Positions 26,807 through 35,768 of a DNA stretch of 64,000 nt are shown in pieces. Within the stretch, counting starts at the first letter, position 1, and the number at the start of each line of letters is the position of its first letter. Location: NCBI GenBank assembly GCA_003161615.1, contig PMOB01000026.1:100108-164107 (forward strand), written 5' to 3'. The stretch is from Actinomycetota bacterium (GTDB lineage Bacteria > Actinomycetota > Thermoleophilia > Gaiellales > Gaiellaceae). Made by a program: the position numbers and the translations under genes. Below the pieces are notes generated by a model that did no database searches, had not been told where the DNA came from, and was given only the letters and a program-made list of their open reading frames with translations.

Positions 26807-28978
26807 CTAGCGGTAGAAGAACGGGAGCGTCAGAGCGCTCGTCCGGCCCCACGGATCGACGGCCGTGATTCGGAGCCGGTACTTGCCGGCCGCGAGGTAG
26901 CGGCCGTTGAGGCGGAGCCGGACGACGACGGCGCCGGGCCGGTCCCGTTCCGACTTCGCGACGTGGGTCGCCGGCCCCGTGAGCAGCGCACCGAGTTGGC
27001 TGCCTTTGGGGAGGATGGCGATCTTCTTGCCGGTGGCCGACGTGATCGTCGCGGTGAGCCGAGTCTGTGACGCGGCGGCGAGACGGGTGAGCACGAGGAC
27101 GCTCCTGCTGGCGCGGCGGTAGAGAACCTTGAGCGGCGTCTTTCGCACGAGCGACGGGCCGGTCGCGGAGGTGTACGTCGGGTCGCCCCAGTCGCCCGCC
27201 GCAAAGAGCGCGAGGTCGACGGGCGTCCGCGTCAGGACGTACGGCAGCCCGCCGGCTTCGACCGACCAGCCGATCGTCTGTCCCGTCGGCAAATCCGGCT
27301 GTCCGAGGGACGGGACGGCGTAGTACACGGTGCCGTCGCCCGAGTAGCCGAAGACAGTGCCCGCGGCCTGGGCGGTGGTGTACTCGACCTGGACGGGCCA
27401 CTTGAAGCCGGTCGAGGGCAGGTTCGGGACGCTGATCGACGCCTCGGTTCCCGGCACGGAGAGCGTGCCCTCGAACGTCCCGAGCGTGAAGGTCAGCCCG
27501 ACCGGCACCGCGCCCGGCTGCCACGTCGCGACGGCACGGTCGTCGTCCGTCTCCACGTTCCCTGCGATGCCCTGCACGACGGTCTGGGAGCCGACCGAGG
27601 CCGGCGGCAGCGGCGCTGCGGCCACGACGTCCGTCTTCTCGGCGTGCGCTGCGGTCGCGCCTCCCGTTCCGGTTGCGGTGACGACGAGGTCGAGCGTCGA
27701 GCCGAGGTCGTCGGGACTCAGCGTGTAGGTCGAGTGAGTGGCCTTGGTGATCGCGGCGCAGTTGAGGCCGGTCGCGTCGCAGCGCCGCCAGCGGAAGGCG
27801 AATTTCGACGGCGCGCCGCTCCAGGTTCCGACCGAGCTCGTCAGGATCTGCCCGACCTGCGCTTTACCGTCGACGAGCGGCGGCCCGACGTTCGTGGGAC
27901 GCTGGCTCGGCGGCGTGCCGGCGGGGGACACAGCGACCGTCGGCGCGGTGACTGCGTTCGCGCTGCCGCTCGTCGCCGTCGCGGTGGTGAGCACCTTGAG
28001 CGCGTGCCCGACGTCGTCGGTGACCGGCCGGTACGACTCCTGCGTGGCGCCGGTGATCGCGACGCAGCTGCCGCCGGCGGCGTCGCAGCGCTTCCACTGG
28101 TACGCGAAGGCGAGCGGCTTGCCGCCCTCCCAGGTTCCCGGCACGACCGCGAGCAGCTTCCCGGCCTCCGGCGGGCCGACGACGCTCGGCGGCGTCGAGA
28201 GCGCCGGCGGGTCAGTGGAGTAGTCGGGAATCGCCACGTCCGTAGGCGCCGTCCCGTTCATCCGGTCGCCGTCGGTGCAGTGAGGGAGCCCCGGCACGGA
28301 GGCGCAGTCCGTCCACTGCCAGAACGTCCAGCCGTTCCCGTTCCAGTTCTGCGCGGGCACCCACGGCTGGCTCGCGTTCGTCCAATGCGCAATCCAGAGG
28401 AGCGCGCCGGAAGCGGCGATGGAGGTCGAGTTGCCGAGGTACGACTGCCAGAAGGCGGGGGAGGAGTAGACGAACGGGTCGACGCCGAGCCGGGCGTAGA
28501 CCTCGTCGATCCACGCTTGCGTCCACGCGGTCAGGAGCTTCGGCGTGAGCTTGCCGGTCTTCTCCAGGTCGAGCACGGGCGGCAGCTCGCCCGCTTGTGG
28601 CTGCGCGACTCCGAGGAAGTAGTCGGCCTGGGCGATCCCACTCGCGGTCACGCCCGCCACGCTCGTGCCGACCGGGCGCGCGAAGTGGTAGGCGCCGAAC
28701 GCGAGCCCCGCGGACTCGCTGGCGTTCCGGTTCGTCGAGTACGTCCCGTCGGTGAAGGTCGTCCCCTCGGTGGCCTTCCCGAAGGCGAACGTGTAGCCGC
28801 CCGACGCGACCTTCGTCCAGTTGATCGAGCCGTTGTTGTTCGAGATGTCGATGCCCTTGGCGCGTGCCGAGGAGGCACCCGACGCGCCCACGACGGCAAA
28901 GGCCGCAAATGCGGCCGCGACTCCGGCGAGCAGCGCAAGGCGCCCGCCGCGTGCTTTGGGGGACCCCACGACGCCCAT
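26807..28978 (-). CDS. Secreted GH25 lysozyme with Ig-like repeats
   Basis: A 723-residue exported muramidase. The signal peptide covers about 1-40. The GH25 domain (40-245) has Asp44 in GIDISNNNG, Asp137/Glu139 in VLDLEKTG, FGKATEGTTF and FWQWTDCASVPG. Two bacterial Ig-like repeats follow at about 255-345 and 350-445, each with PGTW/VGTW, YQWKRCDA or FRWRRCDA, and a Cys partner. Beyond about 460 are further beta-sandwich modules, one ending LRITAVDPWGRTSALTLPFFYR. Expected role: cleavage of peptidoglycan N-acetylmuramic acid bonds, in wall turnover or competition. It is inserted downstream of the dihydropyrimidinase gene without obvious metabolic link. Confidence 0.88.
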   Translation of the reverse strand: MGVVGSPKARGGRLALLAGVAAAFAAFAVVGASGASSARAKGIDISNNNGSINWTKVASGGYTFAFGKATEGTTFTDGTYSTNRNASESAGLAFGAYHFARPVGTSVAGVTASGIAQADYFLGVAQPQAGELPPVLDLEKTGKLTPKLLTAWTQAWIDEVYARLGVDPFVYSSPAFWQSYLGNSTSIAASGALLWIAHWTNASQPWVPAQNWNGNGWTFWQWTDCASVPGLPHCTDGDRMNGTAPTDVAIPDYSTDPPALSTPPSVVGPPEAGKLLAVVPGTWEGGKPLAFAYQWKRCDAAGGSCVAITGATQESYRPVTDDVGHALKVLTTATATSGSANAVTAPTVAVSPAGTPPSQRPTNVGPPLVDGKAQVGQILTSSVGTWSGAPSKFAFRWRRCDATGLNCAAITKATHSTYTLSPDDLGSTLDLVVTATGTGGATAAHAEKTDVVAAAPLPPASVGSQTVVQGIAGNVETDDDRAVATWQPGAVPVGLTFTLGTFEGTLSVPGTEASISVPNLPSTGFKWPVQVEYTTAQAAGTVFGYSGDGTVYYAVPSLGQPDLPTGQTIGWSVEAGGLPYVLTRTPVDLALFAAGDWGDPTYTSATGPSLVRKTPLKVLYRRASRSVLVLTRLAAASQTRLTATITSATGKKIAILPKGSQLGALLTGPATHVAKSERDRPGAVVVRLRLNGRYLAAGKYRLRITAVDPWGRTSALTLPFFYR

Positions 28979-29031
28979 GACGGTAGCGGGGTCTTCTTCG
29001 GCCGTTGTAAAGAAAGCCCTGCTAAGAGGGG

Positions 29032-30444
29032 CTAACTCGTGACCATCGGCTCGACGGCGAGCGGCCGGCCGAACGGCGCCCGCCGGACGAACTGGCCGAC
29101 GCCCGGCGCCGCGACGAGCTCGTCGTCTTCGACGAGGACGTTGCCGCGCAGGAGGACGAGCTCGGGCGCGCCTGTGATCTCCGTGCCCTCGTAGAGGTTG
29201 TAGTCGCATTTCGAGTGCTGCGCCGAGGCGGAGAGCGTCTGCCGCTTCTCCGGGTCGAAGACGACGAGATCGGCGTCGGCGCCGACCGCAACCGTCCCTT
29301 TGCGCGGGTAGAGGCCGAACAGCTTCGCCGGCTGCGTCGCCAGAAGGTCGACCATCCGGTTGAGGCTGATCCGGCCCTCGCGCACGCCGAAGTGGTGGAT
29401 CATCTTGAGGCGGTCCTCGAGCCCCGGCCCGCCGTTCGGGATCTTCGTGAAGTCGTCTTTGCCGAGCGTCTTCTGGCCGTCCCAGAGGAAGGTGCAGTGG
29501 TCGGTCGAGATCGCGGAGAGCGCATCGGTGCGCACGGCGTCCCAGAGGACGGCGTGGTTCGCCGCGTCGCGGGCGGGCGGGGAGTAGACGTACTTCGCTC
29601 CCTCGAAATTCGGCCTCGCGAGGTCGTCGATCGACTTGAAGAAGTACTGCGTGCACGTCTCGCCCCAGACGTCCCAGCCCTGTTCGCGCGCGCGGCGAAT
29701 CGGGTCGACGGCCTCGCGGCAGGTGACGTGGACGACGTAGAGCGGTGCTCCGGCGATCCGCGCGAGTTGGATGGCGCGGTTCGTCGCCTCGCCCTCGAGC
29801 TCCGGCGGCCGCGTCAGCGCATGGTGGATGGGCGCCGTGTCGCCGCGCGCGAGCGCCTCGCGCACGAGGACGTCGATCGCGTCGCCGTTCTCCGCGTGCA
29901 CCATCACGAGCGCGCCGCTTGCAGCGGCGACCTCCATCGCGCGGAAGAGCGTCTCGTCGTCGACCTGGAGGACGTTTTTGTACGCCATGAACAGCTTGTA
30001 GGACGTGATCCCCTGGGCGGGCAGTGCGGCGAGCTCGGTGAGCCGCTCCTCGTCGCGGAGGTCGGTGATCGCGATGTGGAAGCCGTAGTCGATCAGGGTG
30101 TTGCCGTTCGCCTTCGCGTGCCACGTCTCCAGCGCCTCCGCGAAGGTCTGGCCCTGGCCCTGGATGCAGAAGTCGACGTGGCACGTCGTGCCGCCGAACG
30201 CCGCCGACGTCTGCCCCGACTCGAAGTCGTCGACCGTGGTCGTGCCGCCGAACGGCATGTCGAGATGCGTGTGCGGGTCGATGCAGCCCGGCAGGACGTA
30301 CTTGCCGGTCGCGTCGATCGTGCGGTCGGCCGCGACCTCGAGGTTCGTGCCGATGAGGGAGATCCGCTCGCCTTCGACGAGCACGTCCGCGACGGTTTCG
30401 TCCGCCGCCGTCACGACGCGGCCGCCCTTGATCAACAGCGACAT
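29032..30444 (-). CDS. Dihydropyrimidinase
   Basis: A 470-residue cyclic amidohydrolase, normal length. Metal ligands are His58/His60 (DPHTHLD), carboxylated Lys150 (ITSYKLFMAYK), His183 (MVHAENGD), His239 (YVVHVTC) and Asp315 (ISTDHC). The FMAYKNVLQVDD and SPPARD blocks indicate true dihydropyrimidinase/D-hydantoinase rather than dihydroorotase or allantoinase. Reaction: 5,6-dihydrouracil or dihydrothymine to N-carbamoyl-beta-alanine or its methyl homolog, in the cytoplasm. ATG 30444 has GAAGGGAGA upstream. It is the last metabolic gene of the importer operon (27 bases after the binding-protein gene). Confidence 0.94.
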   Translation of the reverse strand: MSLLIKGGRVVTAADETVADVLVEGERISLIGTNLEVAADRTIDATGKYVLPGCIDPHTHLDMPFGGTTTVDDFESGQTSAAFGGTTCHVDFCIQGQGQTFAEALETWHAKANGNTLIDYGFHIAITDLRDEERLTELAALPAQGITSYKLFMAYKNVLQVDDETLFRAMEVAAASGALVMVHAENGDAIDVLVREALARGDTAPIHHALTRPPELEGEATNRAIQLARIAGAPLYVVHVTCREAVDPIRRAREQGWDVWGETCTQYFFKSIDDLARPNFEGAKYVYSPPARDAANHAVLWDAVRTDALSAISTDHCTFLWDGQKTLGKDDFTKIPNGGPGLEDRLKMIHHFGVREGRISLNRMVDLLATQPAKLFGLYPRKGTVAVGADADLVVFDPEKRQTLSASAQHSKCDYNLYEGTEITGAPELVLLRGNVLVEDDELVAAPGVGQFVRRAPFGRPLAVEPMVTS

Positions 30445-30471
30445 CAGCGGATCTCCCTTCTCGGCATTCCT

Positions 30472-31581
30472 CTACTTGCCGCCCTCGTGGAGAGTGACGT
30501 GGATCGGCTTGTAGCCCTTGCCATACACGTCCATCCCGCGGGCCTTGAGACCGGCCACCGCCGCCTTGGCGAGGTCGGTCCGGTACGAGCCGGACGGCTT
30601 GTGCTTGATCACCTTGAACTGGAGCGCGATCCGCGCCGTCCGGGTGAAGTCGGCCGTGTTCATGACTCCGATGCCCGAGGTGTTCGGCCAGATCAGCTTG
30701 TTGATCTCGTTCATCATCCAGGTCTGGTGGCCCTTCGGCAGGGTCGGTCCCGCCTTGAGCGTGAACTGGACGCACTTCGCGACATGGTCACGGCAGTAGA
30801 TCCAGCCGGCGAGCGACGCGCCGATGAACTTCTCGGCCGTGGCCCGGTTCGCCGCGCTCTTCAGGTAGCTCGCGGTGGAGAAGATCCCGTCCTCGAGCAT
30901 CCCGGTTCCGACCTTCTGGAACGGGATCACGTTCAGGTCGGAGAGCTTGAAGAGCTTCCCCGTCTTCGGGTTCTTCGTCTCGAGCACCTGGGCGAGTTCG
31001 TTGTACGTCATCGCCGACGCCGAGTCCGCCTGATGGGCCACGAAGAAGCCCATGCTGAACGGCTCCTGGACGATGGTGACGTCCTTGGAGTTGTTCGGGT
31101 TGATCCCGTACTTCTGCAGGGCGGCGTAGAGCTCGAACTGGTTCCCGCCGAGCCAGTTCGCCACCTTCTTGTGCTTCATCTGCGCGATCGTCTTGATCCC
31201 CGAGGACTTCCACGTGATCTGGGTCATCCCCGAGCGCGCGAAGACCTGGGCGATGTTGACGAGCTTCGTGCCCTGGTCGCGCGACGCGAGCAGGCTCGGG
31301 AGCCAGTCGAGCCCGAACTGGGCGCCGCCGCCGGCGACGACCTGCTCGGGAACGATGTTCGGCCCGCCCGACTTGATGGTCACGTCGAGCCCGGCTGCCT
31401 TGTAGTAACCGAGATCGAGCGCGGCGTAGTAGCCGGCGAACTGCGCCTGCGGAACCCACTTGAGCTGCAGCGTGACCTTCGTCATCGCCTTGTGCTTTGA
31501 GGCCGACGCCGACGTCGCCACGACGAGTCCTGTCGCTGCGAGCGCAAGCACCAGACCGATCCCCACGACCTTGTTACGCAT
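30472..31581 (-). CDS. ABC importer substrate-binding protein, NMT1/THI5-like
   Basis: A 369-residue exported binding protein. ATG 31581 follows GGAGGGG, and the signal peptide is about 1-28 (VVGIGLVLALAATGLVVATSA). The mature N-terminus VTLQLKWVPQAQFAGYYAALDLGYYKAAGLDV is the NMT1/THI5 (SsuA-like) signature, known for thiamine-pyrimidine, riboflavin and alkanesulfonate binders. The FGLDWLPSLLASR and NWLGGNQFELYAAL segments line the cleft. With dihydropyrimidinase directly downstream, a pyrimidine base or related ring is the likely ligand. Gram-positive placement would need a lipid anchor, but no lipobox Cys is seen. Confidence 0.87.
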   Translation of the reverse strand: MRNKVVGIGLVLALAATGLVVATSASASKHKAMTKVTLQLKWVPQAQFAGYYAALDLGYYKAAGLDVTIKSGGPNIVPEQVVAGGGAQFGLDWLPSLLASRDQGTKLVNIAQVFARSGMTQITWKSSGIKTIAQMKHKKVANWLGGNQFELYAALQKYGINPNNSKDVTIVQEPFSMGFFVAHQADSASAMTYNELAQVLETKNPKTGKLFKLSDLNVIPFQKVGTGMLEDGIFSTASYLKSAANRATAEKFIGASLAGWIYCRDHVAKCVQFTLKAGPTLPKGHQTWMMNEINKLIWPNTSGIGVMNTADFTRTARIALQFKVIKHKPSGSYRTDLAKAAVAGLKARGMDVYGKGYKPIHVTLHEGGK

Positions 31582-31641
31582 CTGCCCCTCCTTCGCTGCG
31601 GTTGCCCACTGCCGGACGATTCTTACGCGTTCCCCCACGCT

Positions 31642-32427
31642 TTACGACCCCTGGGCTCGCGGTGCCCAGCGCACGACGCCGCGCTCCGCCACGGCGACGG
31701 CGAGGTACAGGCCGATCCCGAGGAGTGACGCGGTGAGGATTCCCGCCCACGCGGTCGTGAACTGGAAGATCTGCGCGTCGGAGTTGATGAGGACGCCGAG
31801 CGCGCTCGTCGCGCCGCCGAAGTACTCCCCGACGATCGCGCCGATCATCGCGAGGACGCTCGCGATCTTGAGCGCCGTGAACACGAACGGGAGCGCAGTC
31901 GGCACCCGCACGCGCCGCCAGATCGTCAGCTCGCTCGCCGCGTAGGAGCGCATCAGCTCGATCTGCCGCGGGCTCGAGCTCTGCAGTCCGCGGAGCGTGT
32001 TGACCATCACCGGCAGGAAGCAGAGGACCGCCGCGATCGCCATCTTGGAATGCGGCGAGAACGGGTTGAACCACGCATCCGCGATCGGGGCGAAGGCGAC
32101 GATCGGGACTGCGTTGGCCGCGATGAAGACCGGCATCAGCGCCGTGCCGACAGTCTTGAAGCGGCCAACGAGCGTTGCCGCGAGGATGCCGAGCCCGGAG
32201 CCGATCGCGAACCCGCCGAGCGCCTCCTTGAACGTGTACCAGCCGGCCGGCCAGAGCTCGTGGCGGTCGCTCCAGAACGTCGTCGCGATCGCGCTCGGCC
32301 GCGGCAGAAGGAACTGCTGGACGTGGAACGCCACGATCAGGCCCTGCCACAGGCCGATCACTACCGCCGCGACGACGAGCGCGGGCAGCCACTGAGCCGC
32401 GCGGGCGAGCAGGGCCTTCGCGGTCAC
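31642..32427 (-). CDS. ABC importer permease (SsuC/TauC type), B
   Basis: A 261-residue inner-membrane permease of the binding-protein-dependent type. GTG 32427 overlaps the ATPase stop (GTGA). Six hydrophobic segments are visible, starting ALVVAAVVIGLWQGLIVAF. The EAA-like loop reads EIelMRSYAASELTIWRRVRVPTALP with the family's Ala...Gly-less variation. It ends RGVVRWAPRAQGS. Paired with the related permease at 33230-34072 it would form the heterodimeric membrane domain. The 60-base gap before the binding-protein gene carries that gene's ribosome site. Confidence 0.88.
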   Translation of the reverse strand: MTAKALLARAAQWLPALVVAAVVIGLWQGLIVAFHVQQFLLPRPSAIATTFWSDRHELWPAGWYTFKEALGGFAIGSGLGILAATLVGRFKTVGTALMPVFIAANAVPIVAFAPIADAWFNPFSPHSKMAIAAVLCFLPVMVNTLRGLQSSSPRQIELMRSYAASELTIWRRVRVPTALPFVFTALKIASVLAMIGAIVGEYFGGATSALGVLINSDAQIFQFTTAWAGILTASLLGIGLYLAVAVAERGVVRWAPRAQGS

Positions 32428-33233
32428 TCGAGTGCCGCCTCCTCCTCGGGCAGAAGGTGCTCGCCGCGCAGGCGGAGGAGCTCGCGCACGCGCGTCACGA
32501 GCTCGAAGAAGCGCGCGTCCTCTCGCGTCTCCACGGTGCGCGGATAGGGCAGGTCGATCTCGATGGCGCCGGCGATCCGCCCCGGGCGCGGGCTCATGAC
32601 GACGACGCGGGTCGAGAGAAAGACGGCCTCCGCGATCGAGTGGGTGACGAAGACGACGGTGTTCTCGGTCTGCTCCCAGATCGAGAGCAGCTCGAGGTTG
32701 AGGCGCTCGCGGGTCATCTCGTCGAGCGCGCCGAACGGCTCGTCCATCAGCATGAGCGCGGGCTCGAAGGCCAGGGCGCGCGCGATCGCAACCCGCTGCT
32801 GCATGCCGCCGGAGAGCTGCCACGGATGGTGGTCCGCGAAGCCGTTCAGCTCGACGAGGTCGAGCATCGCGGCGACGCGCTCCTTGCGGCGCTGCCTGTC
32901 CCAGCCGAGCATCTCGAGCGGCAGGGCAATGTTCTTCGCCACCGTCCGCCAGTCGAACAGCACGGCATCCTGGAAGACGATCCCGTAGTCGCCGTCGCTG
33001 CGTGCCTCCCGTGCGCTCTTGCCATTGATCGTCACGCGGCCGGCGGTCGGCTCGAGGAGATCGCCGATCACTCGCAGCAGGGTCGACTTCCCGCAGCCGG
33101 ACGGGCCGATCAGCGACACGAACTCCCGCGGTGCGAGCGAGAGGTCGATCCCCTGCAGGGCGGTGACGTTGCCGTGTGCGAACGTCTTCGTGACGCCCTC
33201 GACGCTGACCACGGTCTGCTCCGGAGCGCTCAC
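32424..33233 (-). CDS. ABC importer ATP-binding protein (SsuB/TauB type)
   Basis: A 269-residue ATPase starting at GTG 33233. Walker A GPSGCGKST, Q-loop VFQDAVLFDWRTV, signature LSGGMQQR, Walker B ALMLMDEPFGALD and H-loop FVTHSI are all intact. The C-terminal LPYPRTVETREDARFFELV motif is typical of the nitrate/sulfonate/taurine/THI5 group. It overlaps both flanking permease genes by four bases, so stoichiometric coupled translation is expected. Confidence 0.93.
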   Translation of the reverse strand: MSAPEQTVVSVEGVTKTFAHGNVTALQGIDLSLAPREFVSLIGPSGCGKSTLLRVIGDLLEPTAGRVTINGKSAREARSDGDYGIVFQDAVLFDWRTVAKNIALPLEMLGWDRQRRKERVAAMLDLVELNGFADHHPWQLSGGMQQRVAIARALAFEPALMLMDEPFGALDEMTRERLNLELLSIWEQTENTVVFVTHSIAEAVFLSTRVVVMSPRPGRIAGAIEIDLPYPRTVETREDARFFELVTRVRELLRLRGEHLLPEEEAALE

Positions 33234-34072
33234 GCGACGTTCTCCGGCGCGCGCCGCACGACCGCACGCTCGGCGGCGACGACGACGAGGAAGAAGGCGA
33301 TCCCGAGCACGGCGGCGGCGATGTTCGTCGCCCAGAGCTCCTGCGGTTCGAAGGTGTAGTACTGGTTGAAGTTGATGATCGCGCCGCCGAGGCCGTCCTG
33401 AATGCTCGACGGCAGCTCGCCGATGATCGCGCCGACGACGCTCGCGGTGGCCGCGAGGCGGAAGGCCGAGAAGACGTAGGGGAGAGCAGCCGGCACGCGC
33501 AGCTTCCACAGGATCGACCAACGGCTCGCGGCATAGGCGCGCATCAGCTCGAGCGCACGCGGGTCGGCCGACTGGAGACCGCGCAGCGTGTTGATCGCCA
33601 CTGGGAAGAACGTCAGGTACGCGGCGATCACCGCGACGGCGCCCCAGCCCTGCAGCCCGGTGGGCAGCTTCGGGTTGATCCAGACGACGACCATCGGCGC
33701 GATCGCGAGGATCGGGACGGTCTGGCTCCCGACGATGTACGGGAGCAAGCCGCGCTGCAGGAGCCGCGAGTGGACGAGCAGGACGCCGAGCCCGAAGCCG
33801 ACGAGCGCGCCGATCGCGAACCCGGCGGCCGCCTCCTTCGCGGTGAACGCCATCTTGTGGAGGAGGATCGTGATCAGCAACGGCTGGTTCACCTGCGTCG
33901 GTTGGAAGAAGGCGTGACCAATCGTCCAGATGTGCGGCATCGAGGTGTCGTCGACGACGAACGGCCACGTCCAGCCGGTCGTCGTCCAGATCCAGCGGTA
34001 CAGCTCCCAGAAGCCGAGCAGCGCCACGACTACGACGACAACGAGAAGACCACGGCGTAAAGCGGCGCGCAT
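33230..34072 (-). CDS. ABC importer permease (SsuC/TauC type), A; first gene of operon
   Basis: A 280-residue permease starting at ATG 34072 (MRAALRRGLLVVVVVVALLGFWELY). The large first periplasmic loop (TSMPHIWTIGHAFFQPTQVNQ) is followed by five helices and the EAA-like loop ELMRAYAASRWSILWKLRVP. It closes with VVVAAERAVVRRAPENVA. It is the first gene of the run permease-ATPase-permease-binding protein-dihydropyrimidinase, read leftward. The divergent gap of 48 bases to the beta-ureidopropionase gene must hold both promoters. Confidence 0.88.
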   Translation of the reverse strand: MRAALRRGLLVVVVVVALLGFWELYRWIWTTTGWTWPFVVDDTSMPHIWTIGHAFFQPTQVNQPLLITILLHKMAFTAKEAAAGFAIGALVGFGLGVLLVHSRLLQRGLLPYIVGSQTVPILAIAPMVVVWINPKLPTGLQGWGAVAVIAAYLTFFPVAINTLRGLQSADPRALELMRAYAASRWSILWKLRVPAALPYVFSAFRLAATASVVGAIIGELPSSIQDGLGGAIINFNQYYTFEPQELWATNIAAAVLGIAFFLVVVAAERAVVRRAPENVA

Positions 34073-34120
34073 CGCAGCGTTCTTATCACGCTCCAGGTCG
34101 GTTGTAGGATCGCTCGGCGA

Positions 34121-35352
34121 TGCCGCTCGACCCTTCCCGCACGGTCGCCGAGCTCCGTGAGCTGCAGGAGCTGACGGGCGACGAGAACGGCGCGCAGCGC
34201 GTCGCGTGGACGGACACATGGGAGCGGGCGCGCGCCTGGCTGCGGGAGAAGGTCGCAGCGACCGGCGCCGTGGAGGAGGTCGACGAGGCGGGCAACCAGT
34301 GGTTCACGCTGCCGGGCGGGTCCGAGAGGGAGCTTGTCCTCGGCGGGCACATCGACTCCGTCCCGAACGGCGGTTGGCTCGACGGCTGCCTCAACGTCAT
34401 GGCCGCAGTGGAGGTTCTGCGCCGCGTCGCGGAGGAGGGGACGCCGCTGACGGTGCGCGTCGTCAACTGGGCGGACGAGGAAGGCGCGCGCTTCGGGCGC
34501 TCGCTGTTCGGCTCGTCGGCGGCTGGCGGCTCGATGGCGGATCAAGACGAGCTGCGGCAGCGCCGCGACGCCGACGGCATCGCGCTTCCCGACGCGCTGG
34601 CGGAGCACGGCGTCGACCTCGACCGGGCGCTGAAGGCGCGCCCGCAGCTGGAGAACGCCGTCGCGTATCTCGAGCTTCACATCGAGCAGGGGCCGGTGCT
34701 CGAGAGCCTCGACCTGCCGCTCGGCGTCGTCCTCGGGACGTTCGGCGTCGAGCGCCACCAGATCACATGGCGCGGGCAGGCGGCGCACGCCGGTTCGACG
34801 CCGATGGACCAGCGGCGCGACGCGCTCGCCGGCGCGGCCCGGCTCGAGCTCGAGCTGCGGCCGATCGCGGCGGAGGTGGGGGACGGCGCGGTCTGCACCT
34901 CCGGCGGAGTCGTCTGCAAGCCGGGCATCGTCACGTCGGTCGTCGAGACGGCGGAGCAGCTCCTGGACCAGCGTCACCTCGACGCGACGAAGCTCGCGCG
35001 GCTCCTCTCCCTCGCCCGCGAGGCGAGCGAGCGCTTCGCAAGCGAGGAGAACATCGACGTCGAGTGGAACCGGATTTGGGGAATCGAGCCGATCCCGTTC
35101 GACGACCGGCTGATCGCGCTCGCGGAGGAGTCGATCCAGGAGATCGCCGGCGCGTGCCACCGCCTGCCGTCGGGCCCGCTCCACGACGCCGCCGAGGTTG
35201 CGCGGGCGGGAATCCCGACGGTGATGGTCTTCGTTCAGTCCTTGCGAGGGCTTTCGCACACGAAGCTCGAGGACACGAAGTCAGAGCACCTCGAGCTCTC
35301 GGTGCGAGCCCTCGACCGGCTGACGACGAAAGCACTGGAGGCATTCGCATGA
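34121..35352 (+). CDS. Beta-ureidopropionase / N-carbamoyl amino acid hydrolase (M20 family)
   Basis: A 410-residue Zn hydrolase starting at ATG 34121, nine bases after TAGGAT. Metal ligands are His77 (GGHIDSVPNGG), Asp88 (LDGC), Glu121 (NWADEEGARFG) and the His of YLELHIEQGP. The dimerisation and substrate part has ITWRGQAAHAGSTPMDQR and the end SGPLHDAAEVA...GLSHTKLED. These motifs are those of N-carbamoyl-L-amino acid / N-carbamoyl-beta-alanine amidohydrolases and allantoate amidohydrolases. Context with dihydropyrimidinase favours N-carbamoyl-beta-alanine to beta-alanine, CO2 and NH3. ATGA overlap couples it to the next gene. Confidence 0.9.
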
Positions 35353-35768
35353 GCACGACCGAGTACCCGTTTGGACAGGAGCACGTCCGCCTCTACCAGC
35401 AGACCGACGGCGAGACCGGGCACGACTGGCGTGAGGGTTCGACCGTCCTTCTCCTCACGACCACCGGCCGCCGCACCGGCAACGAGACGACGACCCCGCT
35501 CATCTACTCACTCGACGGTGACACGCCGGTGATCGTCGCCTCGAAAGGCGGCGCGCCCGAGCATCCCGGCTGGTTCGAGAACCTCTCGAAGACTCCGGAG
35601 GTCGGCGTCCAGATCAAGGGCGACACGTTCCGCGCCCGTGCGCGCGTGGCGGAGGGCGAGGAGCGGGAGCGGCTGTGGCGGTTGATGAACGAGGTCTGGC
35701 CGCACTACGACGAGTACGCGGAGAAGACCGACCGCGAGATCCCGGTGGTCGTGCTCGAGCGGCTCTGA
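35349..35768 (+). CDS. Deazaflavin (F420)-dependent nitroreductase-family protein (Ddn-like)
   Basis: A 139-residue split-barrel protein; ATG 35349 overlaps the hydrolase stop. LLLTTTGRRTGNETTTPLIY and IVASKGGAPEHPGWFENL are the F420-binding signatures of the Ddn/FDOR-B group. The C-terminal MNEVWPHYDEYAEKTDREIPVVVLERL is also typical. Members reduce quinones or nitro compounds with F420H2; here the substrate may be a pyrimidine-pathway intermediate or the protein may recycle F420. It overlaps the MFS gene through CTGA. Confidence 0.9.
   Translation: MSTTEYPFGQEHVRLYQQTDGETGHDWREGSTVLLLTTTGRRTGNETTTPLIYSLDGDTPVIVASKGGAPEHPGWFENLSKTPEVGVQIKGDTFRARARVAEGEERERLWRLMNEVWPHYDEYAEKTDREIPVVVLERL

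Noticed and set aside
26807-30775. A single fused minus-strand frame covering GH25 lysozyme and sequence antisense to or out of frame with dihydropyrimidinase
   Set aside because: The lysozyme begins with a clear signal peptide at 28978. Upstream of it the frame has no recognisable protein character, and the dihydropyrimidinase occupies another frame there.
34073-34120. A riboswitch (THF, TPP or pyrimidine-type) before the importer operon
   Set aside because: The 48-base divergent gap is too short for a known aptamer plus promoters and shows no conserved core.
35675-35765. MFS and S9 peptidase genes as 5'-truncated pseudogenes or frameshifts
   Set aside because: Both frames are complete after CTG, overlap the previous stop in normal coupled geometry, and show no frame change in the body of the gene.
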